NCBI GenBank assembly: GCA_900315485.1
Contig: OMZI01000001.1
Location: 1-64,000, forward strand
Reading direction: 5' to 3'
Origin: an uncultured Eubacteriales bacterium
GTDB taxonomy: Bacteria; Bacillota; Clostridia; Peptostreptococcales; Anaerovoracaceae
Length of the DNA stretch: 64,000 bases
A program made the position numbers and the translations under genes. The notes beneath the pieces are model-generated. The model did not search any database. It saw only the letters and a program-made list of their open reading frames with translations, and had not been told where the DNA came from. Positions 62,401 to 64,000 of this stretch are shown in pieces; the first letter of the stretch is position 1, and the number at the start of each line of letters is the position of its first letter.

Positions 62401-63385
62401 CACCAAACCCTCTGCTTTCTGTGGTCCCTGATGAATCGTAAAGAAACAGATTATTACCATTTCCAAGATACTTTTTCCCCAGAGCATCTTCGCTGCTAAA
62501 GAAGTCATCTATCAGCTGGCTAGATTCTGATGTAACTATATTTTTTGTAACCCCAAGTCCTTCTTTGTATGCATTCCGACCTGTGGTAAGGTTGTTTGCT
62601 GCTCCAAGAGATCCGTATCCATGAAGGTTCTCGTTGTACCAGTTCATAAAGAGAAAACTGGTTCCGCCATTGTCTTTCCAGGTTTCACTATGTGAATTGC
62701 TGTATATTGTGTTACTGCTGAGAGTAGCTCCATGATAAGTATTGATCAGCTCATTGTAGTCAAACACTTCGGTCGTAACAAAGTTACTGGTATTGGCCTG
62801 CCCAGATGCAAGCGTTCCGTTTTGCTGCAAGTTATATGAGCTTTTTACCCAATCCGCATAGAATACAGTATTATCGCTTACCTGCACACGCTCACCAGGC
62901 TTATGCCATGTTTTTGCTTTGATGTCATACCAACCATTAAGCGAATACTTAGTATTGTTACCAGCACTAGTTGGAAGAGTTACATATCCATAGCTGTCCG
63001 TGCTGGCACTGACATTCGTCGCACCTTGAACAAGAGAATTTGTAGTTCCAAGTCCTAGCGTTCCATCGAACCAGACCGTAGACACCTTTCTTGTAGCACT
63101 AGGTGCTTTCAGTAGAGGCTTCTCTGCAGCCTTCTCAGTTTCCTCTTCTGGTGCATTACTAATGGCATCATCAGTTAAAGCATCGTCACCTGTGTCTACA
63201 CCTTCTTCCTCTTCTTGAATCAAAGTCTCTGTTTGTTCAGGATAATCTGCAACATAGGCTCCACTTTCTGATTCATTCATATTTTGAGCATACGAAAAAA
63301 TAGTGGACGGTATAATCTCCGCTATCAGTAAAGACATAGTTAATACGACAGCAAGTGCTCTGAGATTCTTTTGTTTCTTTTTCAT
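59417..63385 (-). CDS. Tip adhesin fused in frame to a second pilin (two sorting signals)
   Basis: About 1322 aa from the ATG at 63385 (AAGGA RBS; the frame is open to an ATG at 63403). The order is a signal peptide, a bacterial Ig-like/InlB-type repeat (WFDGTLGLGTTNS), a fibro-slime/PA14-like domain with FYFSGDDDVWVFVDDKLVLD, two or three Cna-B domains (AEFTVYLDEACT, VGVVKKWYNEDG, VVKKVWKNAAGD), and sorting signal LPNTG at 60278-60292 (about residue 1038), then TM and an arginine cluster. Instead of stopping, the frame continues into a second signal-peptide-like segment (HVAASLLLTMIMASMSVGA... ending NAYA). A 200-residue Cna-B-like minor pilin domain and a second signal KTGD with TM and basic tail follow (59530 region). 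There is no internal ATG for separate translation of the second part. Confidence 0.9.
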   Translation of the reverse strand: MKKKQKNLRALAVVLTMSLLIAEIIPSTIFSYAQNMNESESGAYVADYPEQTETLIQEEEEGVDTGDDALTDDAISNAPEEETEKAAEKPLLKAPSATRKVSTVWFDGTLGLGTTNSLVQGATNVSASTDSYGYVTLPTSAGNNTKYSLNGWYDIKAKTWHKPGERVQVSDNTVFYADWVKSSYNLQQNGTLASGQANTSNFVTTEVFDYNELINTYHGATLSSNTIYSNSHSETWKDNGGTSFLFMNWYNENLHGYGSLGAANNLTTGRNAYKEGLGVTKNIVTSESSQLIDDFFSSEDALGKKYLGNGNNLFLYDSSGTTESRGFGEGYYYYDSDYNGADYNQSQQRFYVYNTQQYIQGQKRQYNRWDNDQRRPGFMPFEQGTVYEKSGQTDYWFGMKTTVDFFLPDNVGSNGGNCNKSHAGKDMRFYFSGDDDVWVFVDDKLVLDLGGIHERCAGDINFSTGEIRYYTVDDNGNETLLSVDRNTLKSISAGNHKLKIYYLERGSSWSNCSIYFNLAPRYDIKIVKTDADEQTALLPGAEFTVYLDEACTVPAMLYDNKNCTGTAKSVFTTNEQGIIECYGMLANRTYYLKETCSPATYPSVSDKVIALKLDANGNASLVNTDESFAVVPQNGSTTVNMNVKNKKPEETSVGVVKKWYNEDGTPLTENIPDSVQVQLYRSETATPQHGGGSSGASIPVSITTQYFGRANGSNKDNTYLTAGDLSKNLIVVSGGSLHLNLDVLKMTGQNRYQAGIYSVTVNGSRIEPSSVSGRTNQECYIGGRWGQFPPIHAEYEISNITRETDIKITLIGYLNYQSSTPLVSKTLSIDTTVIAPPDPDPGEELVIPTVKPEDAVPFGDPITLDDSNQWKHVWEGLPVTNEDGTVTYYYYVEEQPVPGYSISYSGNGTVGGNVTVSNVRLREIVVKKVWKNAAGDVMQNGMPDSINCVLIQTNKTTGATREIDFTLNNGNGWRKQWRSDDAELAENKDHEYEYAVKEISTVDGFEAPVYENNEGIQEGNITITNQKTLYKLPNTGGMGTYIFCFVGGFLITLALLLINKDGRGRSGRRRRRGRHVAASLLLTMIMASMSVGAHSMNAYASTHNTNIPDIEQAAPLTLTVNCVFGGESNISGVEIEICKIADLVVEDSVAQYSFTDEFASFGEFPQELSASESSNMAKNLYRAVKDRNISTIRGYSDANGQIAYTDLTPGLYLIAQVTDYKIEDRIYQSDPFLASIPQPDIADESGSIEWQYNVVALPKAVNSKEIVPPEKEKPTENEKTGKVKTGDTNDLAAAGLLLIISSAALMLTINLQQRRRNRYRDK

Positions 63386-63406
63386 ATCTTGCGTCCTTGT
63401 CATCCA

Positions 63407-63479
63407 TTATTGCGTCAGGTTTGACACTTTTATTGTGTCAGGACTGACACTTTTGATTATGTTAGCAATATCGCAATAA
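63407..63479 (-). promoter_or_regulatory. Pilus operon control region with two operator-like palindromes
   Basis: GTGTCAGGACTGACAC (63435-63450, perfect arms GTGTCAG/CTGACAC) and GCGTCAGGTTTGACAC (63412-63427) are spaced 23 bp. They are framed by TTATTGCG (63407-63414) and its inverted copy CGCAATAA (63472-63479). They sit immediately upstream of the first pilus gene, probably downstream of the promoter, so a repressor is the simplest reading. The words are not the same as the transposon-end repeat. Confidence 0.6.
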
Positions 63480-63602
63480 CGTCTCACAAACTATTCAGCG
63501 GTATTTTTATTCAAATAAAACAGCAATCGAACGAACCCATCCATCGATTATGTTTTGAGAATTCGTATATAATTACGCATATTTATAGACATAAACAAAA
63601 AA

Positions 63603-63633
63603 AGATGCCGTCTTTTATATAAGATCGGCATCT
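63603..63633 (-). terminator. Terminator of the response-regulator gene
   Basis: Stem AGATGCCG / CGGCATCT with inner ATCTT/AAGA pairing; on the minus strand it is followed by TTTTTTT. The rest of 63480-63793 shows only a small stem TTGCGGGGA/TCCCTGCGCAA near 63738-63763. Confidence 0.85.
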
Positions 63634-63793
63634 CATAGTTGAATATGGGTTTTATCTTGAGGATCTCCCTCAGATGATGATATCAGGCAGGCACAAACAC
63701 CCCACTAACCTAATAAGATTTATTTTTACACGTTGCGGGGACAAGCATATTCCCTGCGCAATAATTTAAGCCAGGAAAGGCTCTAATACTCCC

Positions 63794-64000
63794 TTAATAA
63801 TCTCCATAAATCATTTCCGATAAAATACTTTCGCCCCATGAATATTCAGATAAAAACTCTCCTTCAAAAGAATCACCCTTTTTTAAATTATTCTCTTTCC
63901 AAGCATAATAGTCACAGTCAAAACAATTAGTATCGACCATCTGTCCTCTAGCGGTAGATATTAGCATCTTCTCGATTCCGGCATCCGCCAGTGATCGTTT
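63794..64000 (-). CDS. Partial response regulator with BTAD-type C-terminus
   Basis: The last 68 codons of a minus-strand gene that runs off the right edge. The sequence ends ...ISTARGQMVDTNCFDCDYYA, then WKENNLKKGDSFEGEFLSEY and SWGESILSEMIYGDY. The CDYY and GE[FY][LM]S-x-YSWGE pattern is typical of the bacterial transcriptional activation domain at the end of SARP-like response regulators in Clostridia. It is transcribed toward the pilus locus but ends in its own terminator. It could regulate the pilus genes; only position supports this. Confidence 0.6.
   Translation of the reverse strand, partial: KRSLADAGIEKMLISTARGQMVDTNCFDCDYYAWKENNLKKGDSFEGEFLSEYSWGESILSEMIYGDY

Noticed and set aside
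63407-63479. Right end of the Tn7-like element
   Set aside because: TTGACAC and GTGTCA words are shared, but the AACC/GGTT half of the 20-bp repeat is missing and the sites are true palindromes placed as operators of the pilus gene.

Overview
The window is a 64 kb piece of a low-to-mid GC Firmicute, most likely an anaerobic Clostridia member. Evidence for this is the gene order rpmB-yloU-recG-rsmD-coaD, ftsK-rimO-pgsA-cinA-recA, rplU-rpmA-obgE and alaS-ireB-ruvX, a recA promoter carrying a Gram-positive LexA box, strong AGGAGG ribosome sites, and an isolated Spo0A C-terminal domain. A family-level placement (for example Anaerovoracaceae / Family XIII) is only a guess. Most of the first 48 kb looks like one chromosome. 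From about 48.1 kb to the right edge the DNA is visibly more AT-rich and looks acquired.

Region 1 (0-27 kb) is core: a class A penicillin-binding protein, ribosomal proteins L28, L32, L21 and L27, DNA repair (recG, recA), tRNA-Pro, tRNA and rRNA modification (tmcAL, rimO, rsmD), CoA and phospholipid synthesis (coaD, pgsA), the DNA translocase ftsK, GTPase obgE, comEA and alaS. Two details are unusual for a Firmicute. The Prp protease gene is absent between rplU and rpmA and L27 has no cleavable N-terminal extension. L21 carries an added C-terminal helical module.

Region 2 (27-33 kb) is a probable flavonoid or aromatic catabolism locus: a LysR regulator, a perfect 9-6-9 inverted repeat, a four-TM protein, a flavodoxin-fold reductase with a C-terminal zinc ribbon, a clear homologue of the bacterial chalcone isomerase of Eubacterium ramulus, an LVIVD-type beta-propeller protein and a small DUF1097-like membrane protein. 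The isomerase and reductase would fit sequential reduction and isomerisation of flavone/flavanone/chalcone-type compounds. The substrate is inferred.

Region 3 (33-48 kb) holds an exported beta-propeller / pre-peptidase-like / 5'-nucleotidase trio, small unknown proteins, an in-frame chimera of a SUKH (SMI1/KNR4) domain with a tyrosine recombinase catalytic domain, and two AT-rich genes (a SHOCT protein and an AMP-dependent synthetase) bounded by three related terminator hairpins. A 94 bp nested inverted repeat follows, then a low-molecular-weight phosphatase, membrane and 3D-domain proteins, and homoserine dehydrogenase.

Region 4 (48.1-64 kb) starts with a Tn7-like transposition module (tniQ, tnsC, tnsB; no tnsA, no Cas genes, no CRISPR array) whose one end carries six copies of a 20 bp probable TnsB-binding repeat. 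To its right lies a sortase-dependent pilus locus: two class C sortases, an LPSTG major pilin, a CPBP membrane protease, and a 1.3k-residue protein in which a tip adhesin with LPNTG sorting signal runs in frame into a second signal peptide and a second small pilin with its own sorting signal. The window ends inside a minus-strand BTAD-type response regulator. Whether the pilus locus is cargo of the Tn7-like element depends on the second transposon end, which I could not find.
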